DNA from: Petrolisthes cinctipes
Taxonomy: Eukaryota > Arthropoda > Malacostraca > Decapoda > Porcellanidae
DNA: 64,000 nt
NCBI GenBank assembly: GCA_033782935.1
Contig: JAWQEG010000167.1
Location: 831,001 to 895,000 of the forward strand
Direction of reading: 5' to 3'
Position numbers and translations under genes: made by a program. A model generated the notes under the pieces. That model was not told where the DNA came from. It did not search any database and saw only the letters and a program-made list of their open reading frames with translations. Shown here piece after piece: positions 36,835 through 50,392 of the stretch (position 1 is its first letter; each line of letters starts with the position of its first letter).

Positions 36835-39800
36835 ATGCATGCACATATCGACTTTGGACAATTAAAATATCGAATTTTAGCATGTTTTAAGCCTATATTT
36901 TGAAAACATTCTAGCACTGAGTAGACATGTACAAATCGCTTCTGGGACCCAAAAATATCGAATTTTCGGGTGTTTTGAGCCTGAATTTTGGATATAAAAG
37001 GGTACAGAACATGCATACACATATTGACTTTGGGCACCTCAAATATCGATTTTCAGCATGTTTTTGGCCTGTATTTTGAAAATACTCTAACACGAAGTAG
37101 GCATGTACAGATCGCTTCTGGGACCCAAAAATATTGAATTTTCGGGTATTTTGAGCCTCCATTTTGAGATATAAACGAGTACTGAAGATGCATGCACATA
37201 TCGACTTTTTGCACTTAAAATATCGATTTTGAGGATATTTTGGGTCTGTATCTTGAAAAAATTCTAGCAAAGAGTAGGCATGTACAAGTCGCTTCTGGGA
37301 CCTAAAAATATTGAATTTCCCGTTGTTTTGAGCCTGGTATTTCATATATAAACGGGTACAGAAGATGCATGCACATATCGTCTTTAAGGCACCCAAAATA
37401 TCGATTTTGAGCATGTTTTGGGCCTGTATTTTGAAAATGCACTAACACAAAGTAGTCATGTACAGATTGCTGCGGGGACCCAAAACTTTTGAATTTTCCG
37501 TTGTTTTGAGCCTGAATTTGAGATATAAACGGGTACTGAAGATGCATGCTGATATCAAGTTTGGGCACCCAAAATATCGATTTTAGCATGTTTTGGGCTT
37601 ATATTTTGAAAATACTCTAACACAGAGTAGGCATGTACAGATCGCTTCTGGGACCCCAAAATATCGAAATTTCAGGGGGTTTGAGCTGAATTTGAGATAG
37701 AAACGGGTACAGAAGATGCATGCACATATCGACTATGTGGAGCAAAAATATCGATTTTCAGCATGTTTTGGGCATGTATTTTGAAAATACTCTAACACGG
37801 AGTAGGCATGTACAGATCGCTTCTGGGACCCAAAAATATCGAATTTTCGGGTGTTTTAAGCCTGAATTTGAGATATAAACGGGTACAGAAGATGCATGCA
37901 CATATCGAATTTGGGCAGCTAAAATTTCGATTTTCAGCATGTATTGGGCATGTATTTTGAAAATACTCAAACACGGAGTAGGGATATACAGATCGCTTCT
38001 GGGACCCAAAAATATCGAATTTTCGGGTGTTTTGAGCCTAAATTTGAGATATAAACGGGTACTGAACATGCATGCACATATTGACTTGGAAAACATAAAA
38101 TATCGATTTTTAGCATGTTTTGAGCCTATATTTTGAAAATATTCTAGCACTGAGTAGGCATGTACAGATCACTTCTTGGACCCAAAAATATTGAATTTTC
38201 AGGTTTTTTGAGCCTGAATTTGAGATATAAACGGGTACAGAAGATGCATGCACATATTGACATTGGGCACCTAAAAGATCGATTTTGAGCATGTTTTATA
38301 CCTATATTTTGAAAGTATTCTAACACGGAGTAGGCATGTACAGATCGCTTCTGGGACACAAAAATATCGAATTTTCGGGTGTTTTGAGCCTGAATTTGAG
38401 ATATAATCGGGTACAGAAATTACATGTACATATCGACTTTGGGCACCCAAAATATCGATTTTGAGCATGTTTTGAGCCTATAATTTGAAAATACTCTAAC
38501 ACGGAGTAGGCATGTACAGATTGCTTCTGGGACCTAAAAATATCGAATTTACGGGTGTTTTGAGCATGAATTTGGGATATAAACGGGTACAGAAGATGCA
38601 TGCACTTATCGACTATGGGCAGCTAAAATATCGATTTTTAGCATGTATTGGGCATGTATTTTGAAAATACTCTAACACAGAGTAAACTTGTACAGATTGC
38701 TTCTGGGACCCAAAAACATCGAATTTTCGGGTGTTTAGAGCTTGAATTTGAGATATAAACGGGTAAAGAACATGCATGCACTTATTGACTTGGGACACCT
38801 AAAATATCGATTTTTAGCATGTATTAAGCCTGTATATTGGAAACATTCTAGCACTGAGTAGGCATGTACAGATCGCTTCTGGAACCCAAAACAATTGAAT
38901 TTTCGGGTGTTTTGAGCCTGAATTTGATATGTAAACAGGTAATGAAGATGCATGCACATATCGACTCTTTGCACCTAAAATATCGATTTTTAAAATGTTT
39001 TGGGTCTGTATTGTGAAAATACTCTAACAAGAAGTAGGCATGTACATATCGCTTCTGGGACACAAAAATATCGAATTTTCGGGTGTTTTGAGCCTGAATT
39101 TAAGATATAAACGGGTACAGAAGATGCATGCACATATCGACTTTGGGCACCTAAACTATCGATTTTTAGCTTGTTTTGGGCCTATATTTAAAAAAAATTC
39201 TATTACTGAGTAGGCATGTACAGATCGCTTGTCTGACCCAAAAATATCGAATTTTCTGGTGTTTTGAGCCTGAATTTGAGATATAAACGGGTACAGAAGA
39301 TGCATGCACATAGCGACTATGTGGAGCTAAAATATCGATTTTCAGTATGTTTTGGGCCTGAATTTTGAAAATACTCAAACACGGAGTAGGCATGTACAGA
39401 TCGCTTCTGAGACCCAAAAATCTCGAATTTTCGGGTGTTTTGAGTCTGAATTTGAGATATAAATGGGTTCAGAAGATGCATGCACATATCGACTTTATGC
39501 ACTTAAAATATCGATTTTGAGCATGTTTTGAGCCTATATTTTGAAAACATTCTAGCACTGAGTAGGCATGTACAGATTGCTTCTATGACCCAAAAATATA
39601 GAATTTTTGGGTGTTTTGAGCCTGAATTTGGGATATAAACGGGTACAAAAGATGTATGCACATATCGACTTTGGACACGTAAAATAACGATATTTAGCAT
39701 GTTTCAAGCCTATATTTTGAAAATACTCTTACACAGAGTAGGCATGTACAGATCGCTTCTTGGACCCAAAAATATAGAATTTTCGAGAATTTTGAGCCTG

Positions 39801-40375
39801 AATTTGAGATATAATCGGGTATAGAAGATGCATGCTCATATCGACTTTGGGCACCCAAAATATCGATTTTTAGCATGTTTTGGGCCTGTATTTTGAAAAT
39901 ACTCTAACACGGAATAGGCATGTACAGATTGCTTTTGGGGCCCAAAAACATCGAATTTTCGGGAATTTTGAGCCTCAATTTGAGATATAATCGGGTACAG
40001 AAGATGCATGCTCATATCGACTATGTGGAGGTAAAATATCAATTTTCAGCATGTTTTGGGCATGTATTTTGAAAATACTCTAACACGGAGTAGGCATGTA
40101 CAGATTGCTTCTGGCACCCAAAAATCTCGAATTTTCGGGTGTTTTGAGCCTTAATTTGAGATATAAACGGGTACAGAAGATGCATGCACATATCGACTTT
40201 GGGCACCTAAAATATAGATTTTTAGCATGTTTTGAGCCTATATTTTGAAAACATTCTAGCACTGAGTAGGCATGTACAGATCGCTTCTGGGACCCAAAAA
40301 TATTGAATTTTCCGTCGTTTTGAGCCTGAATTTGAGATATAAACGGGTACTGAAGATGCATGCAGATATCAACTT

Positions 40376-40551
40376 TTGGCACCCAAGATATCGATATTTA
40401 GCATGTTTTGGGCCTATATTTTGAAAATACTCTAACACAGAGTAGGCATGTACAGATAGCTTCTGGGACCCAAAAATATCGAATTTTCGGGTGTTTTGAG
40501 CCTGAATTTGGGATATAAACGGGTACAGAAGATGCATACACATATTGACTT
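40376..40551 (+). repeat. Single-monomer duplication in the 6-kb block, copy 1 (176 bp)
   Basis: This unit, marked by ACCCAAGATATCGATATTTAG, is followed by a second unit that differs at one base (AACACAGAG against AACATAGAG near 40,614). Copy 3 of the 6-kb block has only one unit here, so the duplication came after the block copies separated, or was lost in copy 3. Confidence 0.9.
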
Positions 40552-40727
40552 TTGGCACCCAAGATATCGATATTTAGCATGTTTTGGGCCTATATTTTGA
40601 AAATACTCTAACATAGAGTAGGCATGTACAGATAGCTTCTGGGACCCAAAAATATCGAATTTTCGGGTGTTTTGAGCCTGAATTTGGGATATAAACGGGT
40701 ACAGAAGATGCATACACATATTGACTT
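40552..40727 (+). repeat. Single-monomer duplication in the 6-kb block, copy 2 (176 bp)
   Basis: Second unit of the pair. After it the sequence returns to the order found at 54,070 onward (GGGCACCTCAAATATCG). Confidence 0.9.
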
Positions 40728-42904
40728 TGGGCACCTCAAATATCGATTTTCAGCATGTTTTGGGCCTGTATTTTGAAAATACTCTAACACGGAGTAGGCA
40801 TGTACAGATTGCTTCTGGGGCCCAAAAACATCGAATTTTCGGGAATTTTGAGCCAGAATTTGAGATATAATCGGGTACAGAAGATGCATGCTCATATCCA
40901 CTTTGGGCACCTAAAATATCGATTTTTAGCATGTTTAGGGCCTGTATTTTGAAAGTACTCAAACACGGAGTAGGCATGTACAGATCGCTTCTGGGACCCA
41001 AAAATATCGAATTTTCGGTTGTTTTGAGCTTGAATTTGAGATATAAACGGGTACAGAAGATGCATGCACATATCGACTTTGGGCACCTAAAATATCGATT
41101 TTCAGCATGTTTTATGGCCTGTATTTTGAAAGTACTCTAACACGGAGTAGGCATGTACAGATCGCTTCTGGGACCCAAAAATATTAAATTTTCGGGTATT
41201 TTGAGCCTGAATTTGAGATATAAACGGGTACAGCATATGCATGCACATATCGACATTGGGCACCTATAATATCGATTTTTAGCTTGTTTTGGGCCTATAT
41301 TTTGAAAATATTCTTTCACTGAGTAGGCATGTACAGATAGCTTCTGTGACCCAAAAATATCGAATTTTCGGGTGTTTTGAGCCGTAATTTGGGATATAAA
41401 CGGGTACAAAAGATGTATGCACATATCGACTTTGGACACGTAAAATATCGATTTTTAGCATGTTTTAAGCCTATGTTTTGAAAACAGTCTAGCACTAAGT
41501 AGACATGTACAGATCCCTTCGGGCACCAAAAAATATTGAATTTTTGGGTGTTTTGAGCCTGCATTTGAGATATAAACGGGTACTGAAGATGCATGCATAT
41601 ATCGACTTTTTTCACCTAAAATATCGATTTTGAGCATATTTTGGGTCTGTATCTTGAAAACATTATAGCAAAGAGTAGGCATGTACAAGTCGCTTCTGGG
41701 ACCCAAAAATATCGAATTTTCGGGTGTTTTGAGTCTGAATTTGAGATATAAACGGGTACAGAAGATGCATGCACATATCGACTTTGCGCACCCAAAATAT
41801 CGATTTTCAGCATGTTTTGGGCATGTATTTTGAAAATACTCTAACACGAAGTAGGCATGTACAGATATCTTCTGTGACACAAAAATATCAAATTTTTGGG
41901 TATTTTGAGCCTGAATTCGAGATATAAACGGGTACAGAAGATGCATGCACATATCGACATTGGGCACCTAAAATATCGATTTTTAGCATGTATTGGGCCT
42001 ATATTTTGAAAATATTCTAGCACTGAGTAGGCATGTACATATCGCTTCTGGGACACAAAAAAATTAAATTTTCGGGTGTTTTGAGCCTAAATTCGAGATA
42101 TAAACGGGTACAAAAGATGTATGCACATTTCGACTTTGGACACCTAAAATATCGAATTTTAGCATGTTTTAAGCCTATATTTTGAAAACATTCTAGCACT
42201 GAGTAGATATGTACAGATCGCTTCTCGGATCCAAAAATATCGAATTTTCGGGTGTTTTAAGCCTGAATTTGGGATATAAAACCGTACAGAACATGCATGC
42301 TCATATCGACTTGGGACACATAAAATATCGATTTTTAGCATGTATTGGGCCTATATTTTTAAAATATTCTAGCACTGAATAGGCATGTACATATCGCTTC
42401 TGGGACCAAAAAATATAAATTTTAAGGGTGTTTTGAGCCTGAATTTGGGATATAAACGGGTACAAAAGATGTATGCACATATCGACTTTGGACACCTAAA
42501 ATATCGATATTTAGCATGTTTTAAGCCTATATTTTGAAAACAGTCTAGTACTGAGTAGACATGTACAGATCGCTTCTGGGACCCAAGAATATTGAATTTT
42601 TGGTTGTTTTGAGCCTGAATTTGAGATATAAACGGGAACTGAAGATGCAGGCACATATCGACTTTTTGCACCTAAAATATCGATTTTGAGCTTGTTTTTT
42701 GGTCTGTATTTTGAAAATAATCTAAAACGAAGTAGGCATGTACAGATATCTTCTGTGACACAAAAATATCGAGTTTTCGGGTGTTTTGAGCCTGAATTTG
42801 GGATATAAACGTGTACAGAAGATGCATACACATATTGACTTTGGGAACCTCAAATATTGATTTTCAGCATGTTTTGGGTCTGTATTTTTAAAATACTCTA
42901 ACAC

Positions 42905-44238
42905 GGAATAGGCATGTACAGATCGCTTCTGGAACCCAAAAATATTGAATTTTCGGGTGTTTTGAGCCTGATTTTGATATGTAAACAAGTAATGAAGATG
43001 CATAATCATATCGACTCTTTGCACCTAAAATATCGATTTTGAGCATGTTTTGTGTCTGTATTGTGAAAATACTCTAACAAGAAGTAGGCATTTACAGATT
43101 GCTTCTGGGACACAAAAATATCGAATTTTCGGGTGTTTTGAGCCTGAAATTGAGATATAAACGGGTACAGAAGATGAATGCACATATCGACTTTGGGCAC
43201 CTAAATTCTCGATTTGTAGCTTGTTTTGGGCCTATATTTTAAAAATATTCTGTTACTGAGTAGGCATGTACAGATCGCTTCTCTGACCCAAAAATATCGA
43301 ATTTTCGGGTGTTTTGAGCCTGCATTTGAGATATAAACGGCTACTGAAAATGCATGCACATATCGACTTTTTGCACCAAAAATATCGATTTTGAGCATAT
43401 TTTGGGTCTGTATCTTGAAAACATTCTAGTAAAGAGTAGGCATGTACAAGTCGCTTCTGGGACCCAAAAATATCGAATTTTCGGGTGTCTTGAGTCTGAA
43501 TTTTAGATATATACGGGTACAGAAGATGCATGCACATATCGACTTTGGGCACCCAAAATATTGATTTTCAGCATGTTTTGGGCATGTATTTTGAAAATAC
43601 TCTTACACGAATTAGGCATGTACAGATATCTTCTGTGACACAATAATATCCAATTTTCGGGTGTTTTGAGCCTGAATTTGGGATATAAACGGGTACAGAA
43701 GATGCATGCACATATCGACTTTGGACACTTAAATTATCGATTTTTAGCATGTTTTGAGCCTATATTTTGAAAAGATTCTAGCAGTGAGTAGGCATGTACA
43801 GATCGCTTCTGGGACCAAAAAATATTGAATTTTCCGTCGTTTTGAGCCTGAATTTGAGATGTAAACGGGTACTTAAGATGCATGCAGATATCAACTTTTG
43901 GCACCCAAAATATCGATTTTTAGCATGTTTAGGGAATATATTTTGAAAATACTCTGACACAGAGTATTCATATACAGATCGCTTCTGGGACCCAAAAATC
44001 TCAAATTTTCGGGTGTTTTGAGCCTGAATTTGAGATATAAACGGGTACAGAAGATGCATGCACATTTTGACTATGTGGGGCTAAAATATCGATTTTCAGC
44101 ATGTTTTAGGCCTGTATTTTGAAAATACTCTTTCACGGAATAGGCATGTACAGATTGCTTCTGGGGCCAAAAAACATCGAATTTTCGGGAATTTTGAGCA
44201 TGAATTTGAGATATAATCGGGTACAGAAGATGCATGCT
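42905..44238 (+). repeat. 1.33-kb block, copy 3 of 3
   Basis: It lies directly after copy 1 of the 6-kb block, 7,571 bp (43 monomers) from copy 2. Copy 2 plus the 6-kb block therefore form a unit of about 7.57 kb that starts again here. Minor changes: TTTACAGATTGC, GAGATGTAAACGGG. Confidence 0.9.
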
Positions 44239-45814
44239 CATATCCACTTTGGGCACCTAAGATATAGATTTTCAGCATGTTTTGGGCCTGAATTTTGAAA
44301 GTACTCTAACACGGAGTAGGCATGTACAGATCGCTTCTGGGACCCAAAAATCTCGAATTTTCGGGTGTTTTGAGCCTGAATTTGAGATATAAACGGGTAC
44401 ACAAGATGCATGCACATATCGACTTTGGGCACCTAAAATATCGATTTTCAGCATCTTTTATGGCCTGTATTTTGAAAGTACTATAACACAGAGTAGGCAT
44501 GTACAAATCGCATCTGGGACACCAAAATATTAAATTTTCGGGTGTTTTGAGCCTGAATTTGAGATAAAAACGGGTACAGCATATGCATGCACATATTGAC
44601 ATTGAGCACCTATAATATCGATTTTTAGCTTGTTTTGGGCCTATATTTTAAAAATATTCTATCACTGAATAGGCATGTACAGATCGCTTCTGTGACCCAG
44701 AAATATCGAATTTTTGTTTGTTTCGTGCCAGAATTTGGGATATAAACGGGTACAGAAGATGCATTCACATATCGACTATGTGGAGCTAAAATATCGATTT
44801 TCAGCATGTTTTGGGCCTGTATTTTGAAAGTACTCTAACACGGAGTAGGCATGTACAGATATCTTCTGGGACCCAAAAATATTAAATTTTCGGGTGTTTT
44901 GAGCCTGAATTTGAGATATAAACGGGTACTGAAGATGCATGCACATATCCACTTTTTGCACCTAAAATATCGATTTTAAGCATATTTTGGGTCTGTATCT
45001 TGAAAACATTCTAGCAAAGAGTAGGCATGTACAAATCGGTTATGGGACCAAAAAATATCGAATTTTCGGGTTTCTTGAGTCTGAATTTGAGATATAAACG
45101 GGTATAGAAGATGCATGCACATATCGACTTTGGACACCTAAATTATCGATTTTTAGCATGTTTTGAGCCTATATTTCGAATACATTCTAGCACTGAGTAG
45201 GCATGTACAGATCGCTTCTTGGACCCAAAAATATTGAATTTTCCGTCGTTTTGAGCCTGAATTTGAGATATAAACGGGTACTGAAGATGCATGCAGATAT
45301 CAACTTTCGGCACCCAAGATATCGATTTTTAGCATGTTTTGGGCCTATAATTTAAAAATACTCTAACACAGAGTAGGCATGTACAGATCACTTCTGGGAC
45401 CCAAAAAAATCGAATTTTCGGGTGTTTTGAGCCTGAATTTGGGATATAAACGGGTACAGAAGATGCATACACATATTGACTTTGCGCACCTCAAATATCG
45501 ATTTTCAGCATGTTTTGGGCCTGTATTTTGAAAATATTCTAAAACGGAATAGGCATGTACAGATTGCTTCTGGGACCCAAAAATATCGAATTTTCGGGTA
45601 TTTTGAGCCTGAATTTGAGATATAATCGGGTACAGAAGATGCATGCTCATATCCACTTTGGGCACCTAAGATATAGATTTTCAGCATGTTTTGGGCCTGA
45701 ATTTTGAAAGTACTCTAACACGGAATAGGCATGTACAGATATCTTCTGGGACCCAAAAATATCGAATTTTCGGTTGTTTTGAGCCTGAATTTGAGATATA
45801 AACGGGTACAGCAT
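44239..45814 (+). repeat. Nine domain B monomers before copy 2 of the 6-kb block
   Basis: The first unit (44,239-44,414) is inserted relative to the region after copy 1 of the 1.33-kb block. 44,415-45,130 is the partner of 32,615-33,330. The remaining units to 45,814 are ordinary domain B monomers, including one with CCGTCGTTTTGAGCC near 45,243. No gene is present. Confidence 0.8.
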
Positions 45815-48800
45815 ATGCATGCACATATCGACTTTGGACAATTAAAATATCGAATTTTAGCATGTTTTAAGCCTATATTTTGAAAACATTCTAGCACTGA
45901 GTAGACATGTACAAATCGCTTCTGGGACCCAAAAATATCGAATTTTTGTGTGTTTTGAGCCTGAATTTTGGATATAAAAGGGTACAGAACATGCATACAC
46001 ATATTGACTTTGGGCACCTCAAATATCGATTTTCAGCATGTTTTTGGCCTGTATTTTGAAAATACTCTAACACGAAGTAGGCATGTACAGATCGCTTCTG
46101 GGACCCAAAAATATTGAATTTTCGGGTATTTTGAGCCTGCATTTTGAGATATAAACGAGTACTGAAGATGCATGCACATATCGACTTTTTGCACTTAAAA
46201 TATCGATTTTGAGGATATTTTGGGTCTGTATCTTGAAAAAATTCTAGCAAAGAGTAGGCATGTACAAGTCGCTTCTGGGACCTAAAAATATTGAATTTCC
46301 CGTTGTTTTGAGCCTGGTATTTCATATATAAACGGGTACAGAAGATGCATGCACATATCGTCTTTAAGGCACCCAAAATATCGATTTTGAGCATGTTTTG
46401 GGCCTGTATTTTGAAAATGCACTAACACAAAGTAGTCATGTACAGATCGCTGCGGGGACCCAAAACTTTTGAATTTTCCGTTGTTTTGAGCCTGAATTTG
46501 AGATATAAACGGGTACTGAAGATGCATGCTGATATCAAGTTTGGGCACCCAAAATATCGATTTTAGCATGTTTTGGGCTTATATTTTGAAAATACTCTAA
46601 CACAGAGTAGGCATGTACAGATCGCTTCTGGGACCCCAAAATATCGAAATTTCGGGGAGTTTGAGCTGAATTTGAGATAGAAACTGGTACAGAAGATGCA
46701 TGCACATATCGACTATGTGGAGCAAAAATATCGATTTTCAGCATGTTTTGGGCATATATTTTGAAAATACTCTAACACGGAGTAGGCATGTACAGATCGC
46801 TTCTTGGACCCAAAAATATCGAATTTTCGGGTGTTTTAAGCCTGAATTTGAGATATAAACGGGTACAGAAGATGCATGCACATATCGAATTTGGGCAGCT
46901 AAAATTTCGATTTTCAGCATGTTTTGTTCATGTATTTTGAAAATACTCAAACACGGAGTAGGGATATACAGATCGCTTCTGGGACCCAAAAATATCGAAT
47001 TTTCGGGTGTTTTGAGCCTAAATTTGAGATATAAACGGGTACTGAACATGCATGCACATATCGACTTGGGAAACATAAAATATCGATTTTTATCATGTTT
47101 TGAGAATATATTTTGAAAATATTCTAGCACTGAGTAGGCATGTACAGATCACTTCTTGGACCCAAAAATATTGAATTTTCGAGTGTTTTGAGCCTGAATT
47201 TGAGATATAAACGGGTACAGAAGATGCATGCACATATTGACATTGGGCACCTAAAAGATCGATTTTGAGCATGTTTTATACCTATATTTTGAAAGTATTC
47301 TAACACGGAGTAGGCATGTACAGATCGCTTCTGGGACACAAAAATATCGAATTTTCGGGGGTTTTGAGCCTGAATTTGAGATATAATCGGGCACAGAAAT
47401 TACATGTACATATCGACTTTGGGCACCCAAAATATCGATTTTGAGCATGTTTTGAGCCTATAATTTGAAAATACTCTAACACGGAGTAGGCATGTACAGA
47501 TTGCTTCTGGGACCTAAAAATATCGAATTTACGGGTGTTTTGAGCATGAATTTGGGATATAAACGGGTACAGAAGATGCATGCACTTATCGACTATGGGC
47601 AGCTAAAATATCGATTTTTAGCATGTATTGGGCATGTATTTTGAAAATACTCTAACACAGAGTAAACTTGTACAGATTGCTTCTGGGACCCAAAAACATC
47701 GAATTTTCGGGTCTTTAGAGCTTGAATTTGAGATATAAACGGGTACAGAACATGCATGCACTTATTGACTTGGGACACCTAAAATATCGATTTTTAGCAT
47801 GTTTTAAGCCTGTATTTTGGAAACATCCTAACACTGAGTAGGCATGTACAGATCGCTTCTGGAACCCCAAAAAATTGAATTTTCGGGTGTTTTGAGCCTG
47901 AATTTGATATGTAAACAGGTAATGAAGATGCATGCACATATCGACTCTTTGCACCTAAAATATCGATTTTGAGCATGTTTTGGGTCTGTATTGTGAAAAT
48001 ACTCTAACAAGAAGTAGGCATGTACATATCGCTTCTGGGACACAAAAATATCGAATTTTCGGGTGTTTTGAGCCTGAATTTAAGATATAAACGGGTACAT
48101 AAGATGCATGCACATATCGACTTTGGGCACCTAAACTATCGATTTTTAGCTTGTTTTGGGCCTATATTTAAAAAAAATTCTATTACTGAGTAGGCATGTA
48201 CAGATCGCTTGTCTGACCCAAAAATATCGAATTTTCTGGTGTTTTGAGCCTGAATTTGAGATATAAACGGGTACAGAAGATGCATGCACATAGCGACTAT
48301 GTGGAGCTAAAATATCGATTTTCAGTATGTTTTGGGCCTGAATTTTGAAAATACTAAAACACGGAGTAGGCATGTACAGATCGCTTCTGGGACCCAAAAA
48401 TCTCGAATTTTCGGGTGTTTTGAGTCTGAATTTGAGATATAAATGGGTTCAGAAGATGCATGCACATATCGACTTTATGCACTTAAAATATCGATTTTTG
48501 AGCATGTTTTGAGCCTATATTTTGAAAACATTCTAGCACTGAGTAGGCATGTACAGATCGCTTCTGTGACCCAAAAATATAGAATTTTTCGGTGTTTTGA
48601 GCCTGAATTTGGGATATAAACGGGTACAAAAGATGTATGCACATATCGACTTTGGACACGTAAAATAACGATATTTAGCATGTTTCAAGCCTATATTTTG
48701 AAAATACTCTAACACAGAGTAGGCATGTACAGATCGCTTCTTGGACCCAAAAATATAGAATTTTCGAGAATTTTGAGCCTGAATTTGAGATATAATCGGG

Positions 48801-49505
48801 TACAGAAGATGCATGCTCATATCGACTTTGGGCACCTAAAACATCGATTTTTAGCATGTTTTGGGCCTGTATTTTGAAAATACTCTAACACGGAATAGGC
48901 ATGTACAGATTGCTTTTGGGGCCCAAAAACATCGAATTTTCGGGAATTTTGAGCCTCAATTTGAGATATAATCGGGTACAGAAGATGCATGCACATATCG
49001 ACTATGTGGAGGTAAAATATCAATTTTCAGCATGTTTTGGGCATGTATTTTGAAAATACTCTAACACGGAGTAGGCATGTACAGATTGCTTCTGGCACCC
49101 AAAAATCTCGAATTTTCTGGTGTTTTGAGCCTTAATTTGAGATATAAACGGGTACAGAAGATGCATGCACATATCGACTTTGGGCACCTAAAATATCGAT
49201 TTTTAGCATGTTTTGAGCCTATATTTTGAAAACATTCTAGCAGTGAGTAGGCATGTACAGATCGCTTCTGGAACCCAAAAATATTGAATTTTCCGTCGTT
49301 TTGAGCCTGAATTTGAGATATAAACGGGTACTGAAGATGCATGCAGATATCAACTTTTGGCACCCAAGATATCGATATTTAGCATGTTTTGGGCCTATAT
49401 TTTGAAAATACTCTAACACAGAGTAGGCATGTACAGATAGCTTCTGGGACCCAAAAATATCGAATTTTCGGGTGTTTTGAGCCTGAATTTGGGATATAAA
49501 CGGGT
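45815..49505 (+). repeat. 6-kb block, copy 2 of 3 (ends early, 3.7 kb)
   Basis: It follows copy 1 through about 40,525 and then breaks. Where copy 1 continues GGTACAGAAGATGCATAC, this copy continues GGTACAAAAGATGTATGC, which is the sequence 880 bp upstream. The break coincides with the 880-bp tandem duplication below. A 1-bp insertion (CGATTTTTGAGC, about 48,494) is private to this copy. Confidence 0.9.
48600..49479 (+). repeat. 880-bp (5-monomer) tandem duplication, copy 1
   Basis: It is exactly 5 x 176 bp and is repeated immediately downstream. I found only three substitutions between the copies (TTTGGACACG/TTTGAACACG, CTGGAACCC/CTGGGACCC, ACTGAAG/ACTGGAG), about 99.7% identity. Confidence 0.93.
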
Positions 49506-50359
49506 ACAAAAGATGTATGCACATATCGACTTTGAACACGTAAAATAACGATATTTAGCATGTTTCAAGCCTATATTTTGAAAATACTCTAACACAGAGT
49601 AGGCATGTACAGATCGCTTCTTGGACCCAAAAATATAGAATTTTCGAGAATTTTGAGCCTGAATTTGAGATATAATCGGGTACAGAAGATGCATGCTCAT
49701 ATCGACTTTGGGCACCTAAAACATCGATTTTTAGCATGTTTTGGGCCTGTATTTTGAAAATACTCTAACACGGAATAGGCATGTACAGATTGCTTTTGGG
49801 GCCCAAAAACATCGAATTTTCGGGAATTTTGAGCCTCAATTTGAGATATAATCGGGTACAGAAGATGCATGCACATATCGACTATGTGGAGGTAAAATAT
49901 CAATTTTCAGCATGTTTTGGGCATGTATTTTGAAAATACTCTAACACGGAGTAGGCATGTACAGATTGCTTCTGGCACCCAAAAATCTCGAATTTTCTGG
50001 TGTTTTGAGCCTTAATTTGAGATATAAACGGGTACAGAAGATGCATGCACATATCGACTTTGGGCACCTAAAATATCGATTTTTAGCATGTTTTGAGCCT
50101 ATATTTTGAAAACATTCTAGCAGTGAGTAGGCATGTACAGATCGCTTCTGGGACCCAAAAATATTGAATTTTCCGTCGTTTTGAGCCTGAATTTGAGATA
50201 TAAACGGGTACTGGAGATGCATGCAGATATCAACTTTTGGCACCCAAGATATCGATATTTAGCATGTTTTGGGCCTATATTTTGAAAATACTCTAACACA
50301 GAGTAGGCATGTACAGATAGCTTCTGGGACCCAAAAATATCGAATTTTCGGGTGTTTTG
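49480..50359 (+). repeat. 880-bp (5-monomer) tandem duplication, copy 2
   Basis: Second copy, lying between the truncated copy 2 and copy 3 of the 6-kb block. The matching region of copy 3 (53.18-54.06 kb) is single, so the duplication is specific to this place. Confidence 0.93.
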
Positions 50360-50392
50360 AGCCTGAATTTGAGATATAAACGGGTACAGCAT

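Larger units (their letters stand above)
36835..42925 (+). repeat. 6-kb block, copy 1 of 3 (longest version)
   Basis: About 34.6 monomers. Copy 2 (45,815-49,505) follows it at a displacement of 8,980-8,981 bp. Copy 3 (50,393-56,130) follows it at 13,557, then 13,381, then 13,205 bp. The two steps of 176 bp show that copy 1 has two monomers absent from copy 3. One is the duplicated unit at 40,552-40,727 and the other is a unit near 41,936-42,110. Private variants include GGACAATTAAAATATCG, GATTTTGAGGATATTTTGGG, CGTCTTTAAGGCACCC, AAAACTTTTGAATTTTCCG and GGAGCAAAAATATCG. Confidence 0.9.

Noticed and set aside
11350..40940. TTTAGGG words such as GCATGTTTAGGG near 11,355, 32,306, 36,355 and 40,930, as plant-type telomere repeats
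   Set aside because: They are single point variants of GTTTTGGG within a monomer and are never in tandem.
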